From: Variovorax sp.
GTDB lineage: Bacteria; Pseudomonadota; Gammaproteobacteria; Burkholderiales; Burkholderiaceae_C
NCBI GenBank assembly: GCA_025352265.1
Contig: JANXTS010000094.1
Coordinates: forward strand, 1-51,078
Direction: 5' to 3'
Length of the DNA stretch: 51,078 nt
The notes under the pieces are model-generated. The model saw only the letters and a list, made by a program, of their open reading frames with translations, searched no databases and was not told where the DNA came from. Positions 16,801 through 24,799 of the stretch are shown here, piece by piece. Position 1 is the first letter of the stretch. Every line of letters begins with the position of its first letter. Position numbers and translations under genes: made by a program.

Positions 16801-18416
16801 GGTACGGCTGCGTTGATGTTCAGGTCACGCGATGCACCGATGGTGACGTTGCCTTGCGAAGCCAGCACGCCGTTCGGTTCGACGTTGACATCGCGGTAGC
16901 CGAGCACCACGAGGTTGCCGGTGCCGGTCGAGACGCCGACTGCACCATCGCGCACGATGCTGCCGTTGCCGAAGGTCGTCGCAGGCGGGTTCGTGAAGAT
17001 GTTCAGGTCGGCGGCATCGCCTTGTGCATAGCTTGGGCCTGCGGTCGCGTGGGCCGGTCCCGAGTAGATGCGCAGGTCACCGGTGTTGGTCGACAACGTG
17101 CCCGTGCCGTAGCCGATGTCCCATCCGTTGCCGCTAGCCGAGTTGCGGCCCGTGCCGGTTGCCAGCTGGTTCAAGGTCGTCGGTCCGGTTTGCGTCCCGT
17201 TGAGCGTGTAGAACTGGCCCGACAAGTTGAGCGTCGTGTTGGTGCCGGCAACTGGGTTGCCGTAGTAATCGGCAGCCAGAGCGGCATTGACGGGAGCGTC
17301 GCCCGCCAGTGCGCCTGCCGTCCCGGTAGTCGTGATGGTCTGGTGCGTTGAGGTCGTTCCCGTACCCAGCGACGTGTAGTTGGGCACGGTGCTAGCGGCA
17401 GCGGTCTGGTAGCCGCCGACGACATAGTCCTGGAGCCCTGAGCCGGACCATGGCGCGACATTGACGCCAGCAAGCTGGGTTGGAATCGGCGCGCCCTCCT
17501 TGACCAGCACGGGCGTGGCCGTCGGGATGAACGTCCCGACAGGTATCGGCTGGTACTGCTGTGCCAGCGGAAGTGGTGCACCCAGTGCGTCGACGTTGCT
17601 GTAGTGGTACTGCAGCGCGGCACCGACTGGCACCGTAAAGCCGCCGAGTGCGGCTTGCGTTGCCGTGCGAATCGGATTGCCACTGGCCGTCACGGTATCG
17701 AAGTCGAAGCTGGGCAACGCGCCGGCCGTGCCGTAGGAGACTTGCTGCCCGCGAGTCAGCGTCGTGCCGACGGGGATGGCAATACCGTTCAGGTCGAAAA
17801 GGCCGGCGGGTGCCACCGTTGTGGCTTCGACCACCAGCACGCTGCGGAACACCGGCGTGACTAGGATCGGACCTGCGCTGCGGAGCGTGACCGCACCCAG
17901 GCCGTCGCCACCGATTTCACCGAACACGCCGCTGTTGGTGAACACCGTGTTGAGGTCGGCGACGACCGCGGCCGCGGCACCCGGTGCCAGCGTCTTGCCG
18001 TATTGCGCGTCTGCGTGAAATGTCAAGCCGGCACCATTGGTACGCGTCCAGTCGGTCGGCAGGTTGATTTCGCCGTGGGCGTTGATCTCGATGTTCCCTG
18101 CGCCGGACGGCAATCGATCAAGCACGGTCACGTTGTCTTGTTCATTGACGATCAGCGTTGTACCCGCGCCGGTAGCGGCAACAGACAAGACATTCGCGTT
18201 CATGTTCACCGCGCTGTTTTTGCCAGCCATCAGGTAGAAGCTGTTGGGGGACGTGATGGTGTGGACGCCGGTGCGAATGCCGCCGCCGCCGGCGTCGATA
18301 CCGCCGTCGCTGTAGCTGAGCATTGTGTTGCCATTGGTCGTCACATCATTGAGCAGCACCACGTCATTGGTGGCACTGGACCGTTGTCTGATGATGAATG
18401 GGGAGTAGCCAACCAA
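13842..18416 (-). CDS. TpsA-type exoprotein, C-terminal two-thirds with OmpA-like terminal domain (fragment after an in-frame stop)
   Basis: This 1524-residue frame is made mostly of Gly/Asn/Thr/Val-rich repeats of beta-helical exoproteins (GNVTLNGALVDTS-like, repeated NLTTSGALYAG-like motifs). After about residue 1290 comes a Pro/Ala linker, then a segment with paired Cys. The last ~120 residues are an OmpA C-terminal domain: FRFDRSG, IKVIGHADRLGTAAYNLPLS, KKRADTVRALL, GRGEAEPVV, LTKCLQPNRRVTVDL. These contain the Asp and Arg that bind diaminopimelate in peptidoglycan. It continues the middle fragment in the same frame; a single TAA (18423-18425) separates them, and its listed TTG start has no ribosome site. 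On its own it has no signal peptide. It is probably one gene with the two upstream pieces. Confidence 0.85.
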   Translation of the reverse strand: MVGYSPFIIRQRSSATNDVVLLNDVTTNGNTMLSYSDGGIDAGGGGIRTGVHTITSPNSFYLMAGKNSAVNMNANVLSVAATGAGTTLIVNEQDNVTVLDRLPSGAGNIEINAHGEINLPTDWTRTNGAGLTFHADAQYGKTLAPGAAAAVVADLNTVFTNSGVFGEIGGDGLGAVTLRSAGPILVTPVFRSVLVVEATTVAPAGLFDLNGIAIPVGTTLTRGQQVSYGTAGALPSFDFDTVTASGNPIRTATQAALGGFTVPVGAALQYHYSNVDALGAPLPLAQQYQPIPVGTFIPTATPVLVKEGAPIPTQLAGVNVAPWSGSGLQDYVVGGYQTAAASTVPNYTSLGTGTTSTHQTITTTGTAGALAGDAPVNAALAADYYGNPVAGTNTTLNLSGQFYTLNGTQTGPTTLNQLATGTGRNSASGNGWDIGYGTGTLSTNTGDLRIYSGPAHATAGPSYAQGDAADLNIFTNPPATTFGNGSIVRDGAVGVSTGTGNLVVLGYRDVNVEPNGVLASQGNVTIGASRDLNINAAVPVDNAGKLTTLIAGNMITATQTIGTAGTGNLMLVAGGGVNVNTNVAVLSGSLQDSTPRTGVLAGGQTATGTFAVTNSGALIVGGPQTNNEVTNVVFDGTKGIVYDATTPLTRAGIVSSTAVGSKAPAFGNIAVATASGNLTIDQHVDSTTTGGTISLTGAQDVVFNALSTDSAQSTHAKTTGTVNVTAVGGSIVNASGLGGAGQEQVIGNVAHLQAGTAIGGGIIDNTATGFNNVNDLNLNVSTLTAKANNGDAVLWNRGGVNLAGVSGASGYFGINAGGLIQQNAAATLTAANAEFDTMRDTTIGVVDLRNRTALHIAGTNLSGGNYTATSESAGVAMTAGSTLNANGNVTLNGALVDTSLGTVHAAGLVTLNGSVIGTLPGNSSALAIVGTTATVTAYGSGKDFDLHSVLSPAVLAQLTTLGVTDVVVNLGNQSTGYSVAQLTGNAILVNNTGNVVAGGWTVRTGAAAITTPATGVQQYNLTDTGGAVNLGAMHATVNAALGTGYAAGSQASPIVAAVSALNTASGFDTTKGSNVTLLNTTSNGVYSVKDANDVTIDSTASINAGYIRGNNDVRLIAGSTSSGNLTTSGALYAGSDLIGVAGNSVVLQGGTSITAANGNVTLVADETAGKAAGTGQFINNVPGLNIHATGGNVAIYAVAGGTVPVGYTQTPSQVAFNGLQVNGVTLSESQPIEQWNQSYQADTGGAAYVPGSGVTSAPHVRYKQVLAVAPPAPPARPATPVAVIEFAPTSLRLHVPAAPSILPTLQAAMWVQTPADGGCAWADQYGRRYMPGEYGPESYFAVPTYLAGSLNGREIEGGLTAPCNAVAKPYFPVVANPEITLEVILAHPGPGVIETHRVSIGADGLFRFDRSGPTDLLPEGKAKIERLANEIRSGFVSIVGIKVIGHADRLGTAAYNLPLSKKRADTVRALLMQNGLDGKVITTEGRGEAEPVVVCMGTEATAALTKCLQPNRRVTVDLTAQAGR

Positions 18417-18422
18417 GGAGTA

Positions 18423-20228
18423 TTAGGCCGGCTGCTCGACCTTCAACGATTGACCGTTCTCCATCAACACTTCGGTTCCGTTGAAGCCGCTAATCGCGAA
18501 ACTTGCTATCGTCGGAATGGTGGGGTCGGCGTAGCCGAACGTGACACCGCCGGAACCTGTTGAACGCAGTGCGCCGCTGTCGGCTCCTGCGCTTAAGGCC
18601 AAGCCTGCGGTACCGCCAAATTGGGGATTCGTGCTGATGCGCAGAACTGGATTGTTCTCGAAAGTAAGTGTGCCGGTGTTCACGTCGACGTTGTTGTCGC
18701 CGATGCCAGTTGTGTTGTTATGCACGCCTGCTGACAACTGGACGGCATATGACGTGATGTCGGAGCGGACCACGATCGAAGAGGCGGAAAGTTGCACGAT
18801 GCCGGGGTAGCTGTTGTCGAACGCAAGCCGTGAAATGGGGGCGTTTGCCATGGTGGTGAGGGTGCCAAAGCCGTGAATCCCAATGGCTACGCCTGCGCTG
18901 CCGCCTGGCGTAATGGCGCCTAAATTCAGATTGGGGTGGGTGCCACCTGTGCCGATGCCGGAGTTGAGCCAGATGTACCTGCCGCCGAGATCGAGGGTCG
19001 CATCACCGGGGCGATTGAATGTTCCTTCGTTGTTGCCACTGCCGTCTCGTGTGGCAGTTTGCGTGCTGACCAATGCCGGATTGCCGGGAAAATTGGGAGA
19101 GCCTGGCAGATCAGCGAACGCGCCCGCATTGATGCCGATCCTTCCGGCATAGATGCCTGTAAAGGCGGTGGGAACAGTGATGTTTCGTGCATTCACGTCA
19201 TATGCGCCGCCTATGGTTTGGTAGGGCAACGTGACATCGCGGAACCCGGCCAACGAAACGCTTCCTGGCATGGTCAGGTCACCGGGGCGAGTGGCAAACG
19301 ACAGGTCTGTTGGTAGATTGACGCGCGCGTCGATTCCGGCGGAAGTAGCAGCGCCTGGGCCGCCGGGGTTGGCGCTGAACGGATTGCCTGCATAGTCCAC
19401 CCCTGACGTCATATACAGATTGGCTCCGCCTGTCAGCGTGGTCGTGGCCGGGTTGATGAAACGCAGCAAGCCTGGCTGGCTGCGCCACCCGTTACCCGCG
19501 TACGCGTTTTGAACCGTAGCACCCGTATCGTAGGCCGCAGCTTCCAGTTGGAGCACGCTTCCGAGCGACGTCAGATTCTGAGCAACTGAAATGTTGCGAC
19601 CTGTGACGTAGATGCCGAATCGGCCGGGATCTGTCCCCGTCAGGGCCTCGTTTATCGTGACATCCCGAAACCCGCTCAAGGTGATCTGATCGTGTTTGCC
19701 GCTTGGGCCAGCGAGCTGCACGTTGGCTTGAAGATCATTGCGAACGGTCCCGCCCAAGCCAGAAGCCAGATTCAGTTCCCCCAGACCTGTGAAGGCAACG
19801 CTCGGGTTGATGAAGTTGATCATCCCTTGTTGGTCATGCCAGCCTGATGCGACGTAGTTGTTCGACGCATCAAAACTCGCTGCGTTCAAGGTATTCGATT
19901 GGTCTCCCAGGGTTGTCGCTGAGATATTGATGGTCTTGGCATCGATGTCCAGCCGCCTGCCGGAACGGTTGGTGTCCAGATTTACCGTGTCGAATCCGGA
20001 ACTGAGGATGACGGCGGCGGCGCCCACTACATTGGTCGACATCGTCAGGTTCGTACGGTTGCCGCCGGCGTCCTTTCCGGAGTTGAGGACCAGCAGGTCG
20101 GTGCTGCTGACGGTGCCCGCCCCTCCGAACCGAATCACACCAGTGCCGGATTGCCAGTTGCTGGTGTAGAGGTCACCTACGGAGTCCGATAGAAAGTAAG
20201 TCAAGGGAGCGACTGCGGCGGCGGCCAA
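18423..20228 (-). CDS. TpsA-type exoprotein, middle fragment (between a frameshift and an in-frame stop)
   Basis: This frame of about 601 residues from a TTG has beta-helix-like repeats (for example TLPYQTIGGAYDVNARNITV, SGFRDVTINEALTG, SLAGFRDVTL) typical of filamentous-haemagglutinin-like exoproteins. It has no signal peptide, TPS domain or ribosome site of its own. It overlaps the 3' end of the N-terminal fragment in the -1 frame. Reading back in this frame gives SGRTILAAAAVAPL, which would join the upstream INVNSAVQS if two bases were removed near 20240-20253. It ends at a TAA after KVEQPA; the same frame stays open beyond it for another 1527 codons. Best read as the middle of a disrupted gene. 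Confidence 0.8.
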   Translation of the reverse strand: MAAAAVAPLTYFLSDSVGDLYTSNWQSGTGVIRFGGAGTVSSTDLLVLNSGKDAGGNRTNLTMSTNVVGAAAVILSSGFDTVNLDTNRSGRRLDIDAKTINISATTLGDQSNTLNAASFDASNNYVASGWHDQQGMINFINPSVAFTGLGELNLASGLGGTVRNDLQANVQLAGPSGKHDQITLSGFRDVTINEALTGTDPGRFGIYVTGRNISVAQNLTSLGSVLQLEAAAYDTGATVQNAYAGNGWRSQPGLLRFINPATTTLTGGANLYMTSGVDYAGNPFSANPGGPGAATSAGIDARVNLPTDLSFATRPGDLTMPGSVSLAGFRDVTLPYQTIGGAYDVNARNITVPTAFTGIYAGRIGINAGAFADLPGSPNFPGNPALVSTQTATRDGSGNNEGTFNRPGDATLDLGGRYIWLNSGIGTGGTHPNLNLGAITPGGSAGVAIGIHGFGTLTTMANAPISRLAFDNSYPGIVQLSASSIVVRSDITSYAVQLSAGVHNNTTGIGDNNVDVNTGTLTFENNPVLRISTNPQFGGTAGLALSAGADSGALRSTGSGGVTFGYADPTIPTIASFAISGFNGTEVLMENGQSLKVEQPA

Positions 20229-21973
20229 TATGGTACGTCCGCTCTGCTCTGCACTGCACTGTTGACATTGATGTCGCGCCCGGCGGCAGCCAATACCGAT
20301 CCCACCGACACGTTGGCATTGAAGTTCACGTCCCGATTGGCCAAGAAGAAAATGCCGGGTGCAGCGGTTCCGGAGTTGGTCACCGCTGCATTCACGTTGA
20401 TGTCGTGATCGGCTTGTAGCTTCAAAACCGTGTTGGCTGTCGAGTTGTTCAAGTCAATGGCATTGGCAATCGTGATGTCACCCACGCCGCCACTGCCGCC
20501 GCTGGTCTTGACCGTGACGCTGGCGGTTTGCAATGCAGTCGTCAGCGTGCCGATATTCAGGTTGGAACTGGTGGCGGGGTCGTACGGGTTGGTGAAGGCG
20601 GTACTGCTCGCCGCATTGCTGATGGTGATGTCACTCGGGTCCAAAAGCAGTGTGCCGTTCTTTGCGTCTCGACCACCGCGTAGGTCGGCCGTGCCGTTGA
20701 ATGCCAGCGTGCCCTTGCCCGACACTTCGGCGTCACCGCCGTTGCCGGTACCCGCGCCCTTGGCGCTGAGGTCGCCGTTGTAGCGTGTGGTGCCGTCGGC
20801 CCACACAACGATGAGGCCGCCGTTGCCTTGTGCCGTCGCGTCGGCGTTGAGCTTGACGCCCTTGTCGACGTAGGTGGCCTGGGCATTGGCGAGGTCGCTT
20901 TCTTTGCCCTGGAAGCCGCCACCGACGCGGCTGCTGCCGCCGGCCGTAGTGCCCGATGCGTCGAGTGTCGTGTTGCCCCAGAGGCCCGTGTGCGTACCGG
21001 TCACGTCGATCTTGCCGCCCGATCCATTCGCGTTGGTCGCGGTAAGGCTGGCATCGTGCAGCTCGACCGTGCCTTGGCCGATCGCCACGATGCGGATCGA
21101 GCCGTCAGCGTTGTTTTGCACGCCCGTCGCACGAATGGTCCCGCTGGTGTTGATGGCAAGTGCGCCCAAGTTGTTGTTGACCGCAGCCAGCTGCACTTGT
21201 GCTGCTTGCAACGCACTGGCGCTGGTCAGTTCGCCCGCGTCGTCCGCCCGCGGCGTGACATTGAAGGTGCCGTTCGACAGCGTCACGTCGCTCGCGGCGA
21301 CGAGGCTAATGGACGAGCCCGATGTCAATGCCGAGCCTGCCGCTACTGTTAACTTGGGCGCGATTAGAGTGATGGGGCCGTTGGCGCTTTCGATGCGGCC
21401 CAGCACAGTGATCTGGCCTCCTTGGGCACCGCTGAAGTTGAGCGCGCCGCCCGCCATGAAGGCGCTGTCGGCGACGTTCTGGGTGCTGGCGACAAAGCCA
21501 CCGTTCACTTTGACCAAGCCATTGGCGCCAACGACGATGCCGTTGGGGTTGATCAAGAACACTTTGCCGTTGGCAAGCAGACTGCCATCGATCTGAGTTG
21601 GCAGGCTACCGGTGACGCGATTGAGCAACGCGGCGTTGACGCCCGGCTGATTGATCTGGACGGCCTGTCCGTTGCCGATGCCAAAACCTTGCCAATTGAT
21701 GATGGCGCGGTTGGTGGTCTGGTTGATGGTGGTGAGATTGGCACCACCACCGATGGTGGCGCCGCCGTTCACGACCTGCCCGCCGAAGGGCGCAGCCATG
21801 GCGCCGCTGCAGAGCATTCCGACCGCCAATGCGATCGCCGCAATGCGAACGAACCCGCCGCCGCCTTCCGTGCTGCCGCTTGCTCCTTTGGTAGTCGACG
21901 TCGCAGTCTCGCTGACGGCGATGAACTGGCCGCGGGTCTTGCTGAAAATGACACGATGGATGTGCTTGTTCAT
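20201..21973 (-). CDS. TpsA-type exoprotein, N-terminal fragment with ESPR signal peptide and TPS domain
   Basis: This 590-residue frame starts MNKHIHRVIFSKTRGQFIAV, an extended signal peptide region typical of large two-partner-secretion exoproteins and autotransporters. A second hydrophobic core and AMA cleavage site follow. The TPS (haemagglutination activity) domain comes next: INWQGFGIGNGQAVQINQPG, LLNRVTGSLPTQIDGSLLANG and the hallmark INPNGIVVGANGLV. The rest is beta-helical. It ends in an out-of-frame tail (PYWPPPQSLP) after a frameshift, so as written it would be a truncated, secretable product of about 560 mature residues. It lies 30 bp downstream of its transporter gene tpsB. Confidence 0.9.
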   Translation of the reverse strand: MNKHIHRVIFSKTRGQFIAVSETATSTTKGASGSTEGGGGFVRIAAIALAVGMLCSGAMAAPFGGQVVNGGATIGGGANLTTINQTTNRAIINWQGFGIGNGQAVQINQPGVNAALLNRVTGSLPTQIDGSLLANGKVFLINPNGIVVGANGLVKVNGGFVASTQNVADSAFMAGGALNFSGAQGGQITVLGRIESANGPITLIAPKLTVAAGSALTSGSSISLVAASDVTLSNGTFNVTPRADDAGELTSASALQAAQVQLAAVNNNLGALAINTSGTIRATGVQNNADGSIRIVAIGQGTVELHDASLTATNANGSGGKIDVTGTHTGLWGNTTLDASGTTAGGSSRVGGGFQGKESDLANAQATYVDKGVKLNADATAQGNGGLIVVWADGTTRYNGDLSAKGAGTGNGGDAEVSGKGTLAFNGTADLRGGRDAKNGTLLLDPSDITISNAASSTAFTNPYDPATSSNLNIGTLTTALQTASVTVKTSGGSGGVGDITIANAIDLNNSTANTVLKLQADHDINVNAAVTNSGTAAPGIFFLANRDVNFNANVSVGSVLAAAGRDINVNSAVQSRADVPYWPPPQSLP

Positions 21974-22003
21974 GATCTTGGTCTCAATAAATTTTGGGTG
22001 TGG

Positions 22004-23887
22004 TCAGAAGGCAATCTGCAAGGAGCCGTTCCACAGCCACTTGCGGTCGTTGTCCATGCCGAAGTGGCGGCGCGCGATGTCGAAGCGCAAGAACGAGTGC
22101 TTCGACGTTTCGACGCGGAACCCCACGCCATGGGACACCAGGTTGAACTGGCTGCCCGTCTTGTTCAGGTCGGCGTTGTATTCACGCGTGGTGTTCCAGC
22201 TGCGGCCGGCATCCAGGAATGCGAGCACGTACCAGAAGGCGGTCTGGTCGCCGATCGTGAAGCTTTGCCGCGGGCTCTGAAGTTCCAACGAGCCGGTGAT
22301 GCCTGCATCGGCCGTCAGCGTGTCGTTGTAGTAGCCGCGCACTCCGCCCATCCCTGAAAGCGTCATGCGCTCGCTGGAGATGAGTGGTTTGCGTGCCAGC
22401 TGACCGTTGAGCGTGGTGCCGATCGACCAGTCGCCCGGCAACGCGAAGCTGCGATTGTAGTTGCCGTTTAGGCGCCAGTAGCTCGAGCTAGCGCCGGTGC
22501 GTGCTGCATTGAAGGTACGGTCGTCGTTTCGATCGACTACGCCACCGGGCGACAACGTCAGCCGCGTGTAGATCTGGCTTGCACCCAGGTTGTCTTGCCA
22601 GGCACCGCGCCAAGCGGCATAGCCTTGCAGCACCTTCGGTGCGGCGTGGGAAACCTGTTCCTGATTGAAAGCCAACGCATTGCCGATGCGCTTGTACTCG
22701 GCGCCAAACGAGGTCTCGCTGGCCATGTTCTTGCCCCAGTCGAGCCAGCCCGGCACGGTGAGTTGCGGCACCAGCCATTCGAGGCTCGCGATCTGGTTGT
22801 CGCCATTGGCGCGGAATGCGCCCTGCTCGAGCAACACATCGCTCTTGGACAGGTCGAGTCGCGCGGTCAGGCGTTGCCTGCTTTCGAGCGGCATTTGGTA
22901 GGCGAGGCTGTGGTTGTGGAATGCGTTGTAGTCACCCGCAGTCGTCAGCGTGTAGTCGAACTCATGGTCGAACTTGCCGAGAAAGTTGCCGACGTTGACG
23001 CCTGCGTGGTAGCGACCCTGGCCGGTAACGCGCGTGCCGCCGTTGTCGGCACCGACGAAGTACCGCACCGACTTGTCGTCCGTGGTGTTGAGAACGAGGT
23101 CAGTGGTGCCGGCTGCGGTCCCCGGCTTGAACTCCGGTACAGCGGTGTAGTGCCAGCTGCTTTGGCTATTGAGTTGAGCGAGGTCGTCTGCGATGACTTT
23201 CAGGTCGACTGGCTGGCCAGCTTGCAGGCGAACGCGGCAGGTGAAGTCGTTGGCGTCGTGGTACTTCTGGCCAACCGCCGTTAGGTTGCCGAGCAGTGCG
23301 GGCCGCACCACGACGACGAGAATGCCGTCGCTGGTGACTTGTTCCGGGAAGAACACATCAGCGAGGTAGCGGCCTTGCTCGTTGATGATCTTGACGACTT
23401 CTGTCACCACACCTTGGGTGAGCGCAGCGTCGACCGGGCGTCCGATGAAGTCGGTTACGCGGGCGCGCAGTAAATCGGGCGGCAGGAGTTCCACGGACAC
23501 CGCGCTCTTTATGCGTGCGGTAGGCGCTTCGGTAGGTGCAACTTGCGCCAGCTGGGCACGAAGCGCTTGCACCTCGCCGGCAGATTGCGTCGACATCGTC
23601 AACGCTGGCACCGCATCGGCGTTGGGCCGGCACAGATCGCGTGCAGCTGCGGCAGTGGCCGTGGGTGCGCTCACCGCGGCACGCTCTTGCGTCACGAACA
23701 GCAGCCCACGCAGCACCGGTGCCTTACGCGCAACTCGCGCTGCGACAGGCTCAGCCCCTGCCTTGAATTTTTCAGGTGCGATTTGCGCTTGCGCGTTGCC
23801 GGCACAGGCCGCAGCAAGGCTCAAGGCCAGCAGGGAAGAGGTTCCAAAATATGCATGGTGGTTCTCGCTGAAAGTGGCGCTGGCCAC
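22004..23887 (-). CDS. TpsB outer-membrane transporter (ShlB/FhaC/HecB family)
   Basis: This 627-residue Omp85-superfamily protein would export the adjacent exoprotein across the outer membrane. It has a signal peptide (LLALSLAAACAGNAQAQ), a linker of about 120 residues, POTRA domains (about 145-300: LLRARVTDFIGRPVD, GRYLADVFFPEQ, IADDLAQLNSQ), and a 16-strand barrel with the L6 motif region GMGGVRGYYND (VRGY) and a terminal aromatic (LWNGSLQIAF, ending in Phe). The reading frame is intact. The start is uncertain: GTG at 23887 is the best in-frame choice. It is divergent from the response regulator at 24065 (177 bp between). The intact transporter contrasts with the disrupted exoprotein gene. 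Confidence 0.92.
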   Translation of the reverse strand: MASATFSENHHAYFGTSSLLALSLAAACAGNAQAQIAPEKFKAGAEPVAARVARKAPVLRGLLFVTQERAAVSAPTATAAAARDLCRPNADAVPALTMSTQSAGEVQALRAQLAQVAPTEAPTARIKSAVSVELLPPDLLRARVTDFIGRPVDAALTQGVVTEVVKIINEQGRYLADVFFPEQVTSDGILVVVVRPALLGNLTAVGQKYHDANDFTCRVRLQAGQPVDLKVIADDLAQLNSQSSWHYTAVPEFKPGTAAGTTDLVLNTTDDKSVRYFVGADNGGTRVTGQGRYHAGVNVGNFLGKFDHEFDYTLTTAGDYNAFHNHSLAYQMPLESRQRLTARLDLSKSDVLLEQGAFRANGDNQIASLEWLVPQLTVPGWLDWGKNMASETSFGAEYKRIGNALAFNQEQVSHAAPKVLQGYAAWRGAWQDNLGASQIYTRLTLSPGGVVDRNDDRTFNAARTGASSSYWRLNGNYNRSFALPGDWSIGTTLNGQLARKPLISSERMTLSGMGGVRGYYNDTLTADAGITGSLELQSPRQSFTIGDQTAFWYVLAFLDAGRSWNTTREYNADLNKTGSQFNLVSHGVGFRVETSKHSFLRFDIARRHFGMDNDRKWLWNGSLQIAF

Positions 23888-24064
23888 GGTGTGTTACTCG
23901 ACGCATTCGTTGTGCGGTGTCGCAGTGTCTGGATGTATTGACGTGTTAGCGCGTGAACTAATGCCGCCTCGGTGAGTGCCGGTGGGTAATTTCACAATTG
24001 CGACGAACCTCCTCTAGGCGATCGGTGACTTATCTCCGACTGAGGCCGAAAGGGCGGTGCAAAA
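23888..24064. promoter_or_regulatory. Divergent promoter region between tpsB and the response regulator
   Basis: These 177 bp must hold the promoters for both the tps operon and the regulator-fecR pair. A TTGACG at about 23937 on the plus strand could be a -35 for the regulator; the -10 is unclear. This is the obvious target for either OmpR-type regulator, but I see no clean direct-repeat operator. Confidence 0.4.
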
Positions 24065-24799
24065 ATGACCTCCATGCGCATAGCCCTTCTCGAAGACGAT
24101 CCATCTCAACTGGTTCACCTCGCCACCACGCTCGAAATGCAATTGAGCGAGCGTGGTTTGCCGGTGCGTTGCGTGATGTTCCAGTCCGGTCGTGCATTGC
24201 TTGAGGCCACACGCACCGATACCTTCGATCTCATGGTGCTGGACTGGTCTGTGCCGGACCTCGACGGCATGGCTCTGTTGCGGCTGGTGCGGCGTACCGG
24301 CGGTCTCACGATGCCAATCCTTATGCTCAGTTCACGTGGGCGCGAGCAGGAAGTGAGTGCGGCATTGGCTGACGGGGCCGACGACTATGTGGTCAAGCCC
24401 TTTAGGCCACACGAATTGAGTGCCCGGGTCTATCGCCTGCTTGCGCCTTTCAGGACTATTGAAAACGAGGGCCTTCAATGGGGTCGATGGACATTCAACG
24501 TCGGCGCGGCCAGTGTCCAATACGCCGGTGTGGCCGAGCCTATCGAGCTGCGTCCGTCGGAGTCAAAACTGGCGCTAGCACTGTTTCGACATTGCGGACG
24601 TGCGGTATCGCGTGACTATCTTCTTGAAATCTGTGGACTGGCAGATGACCTCTCCGGACTGCGCGCACTCGAAACCCGCATCTATCGTCTTCGCCAGAAA
24701 CTTGCACTCAATCAGAAGGGCGATACGCGAATCCAGGCTGTCTACGGCATTGGCTATCGAATCGATGTCGACGACCTCGATGTGGCGCCAGCCATATGA
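24065..24799 (+). CDS. OmpR-family response regulator
   Basis: This 244-residue regulator has a receiver with the full active site: E10-D11-D12, phospho-acceptor D60 (in VLDWSVPDLDG), S89 (LMLSSRG) and K111 (YVVKPF). A C-terminal winged helix (about 140-238: LRPSESKLALALFRHCGRAVSR, LETRIYRLRQKL, IQAVYGIGYRI) follows. GAAAGGG about 10 bases before the ATG supports the start; an ATG three codons later is possible. The stop overlaps the start of the FecR-domain gene as ATGA. The likely partner kinase is the CHASE2 kinase; the target could be the tps promoter next to it. Both are inferences from position. Confidence 0.93.
   Translation: MTSMRIALLEDDPSQLVHLATTLEMQLSERGLPVRCVMFQSGRALLEATRTDTFDLMVLDWSVPDLDGMALLRLVRRTGGLTMPILMLSSRGREQEVSAALADGADDYVVKPFRPHELSARVYRLLAPFRTIENEGLQWGRWTFNVGAASVQYAGVAEPIELRPSESKLALALFRHCGRAVSRDYLLEICGLADDLSGLRALETRIYRLRQKLALNQKGDTRIQAVYGIGYRIDVDDLDVAPAI

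Noticed and set aside
18416..18425. Selenocysteine, pyrrolysine or recoding of the stop in tpsA
   Set aside because: The codon is TAA, not TGA or TAG, and no downstream structure was noticed.
20201..20260. Programmed -1 frameshift in tpsA
   Set aside because: No X-XXY-YYZ slippery heptamer; a dinucleotide change in a short repeat explains the shift more simply.
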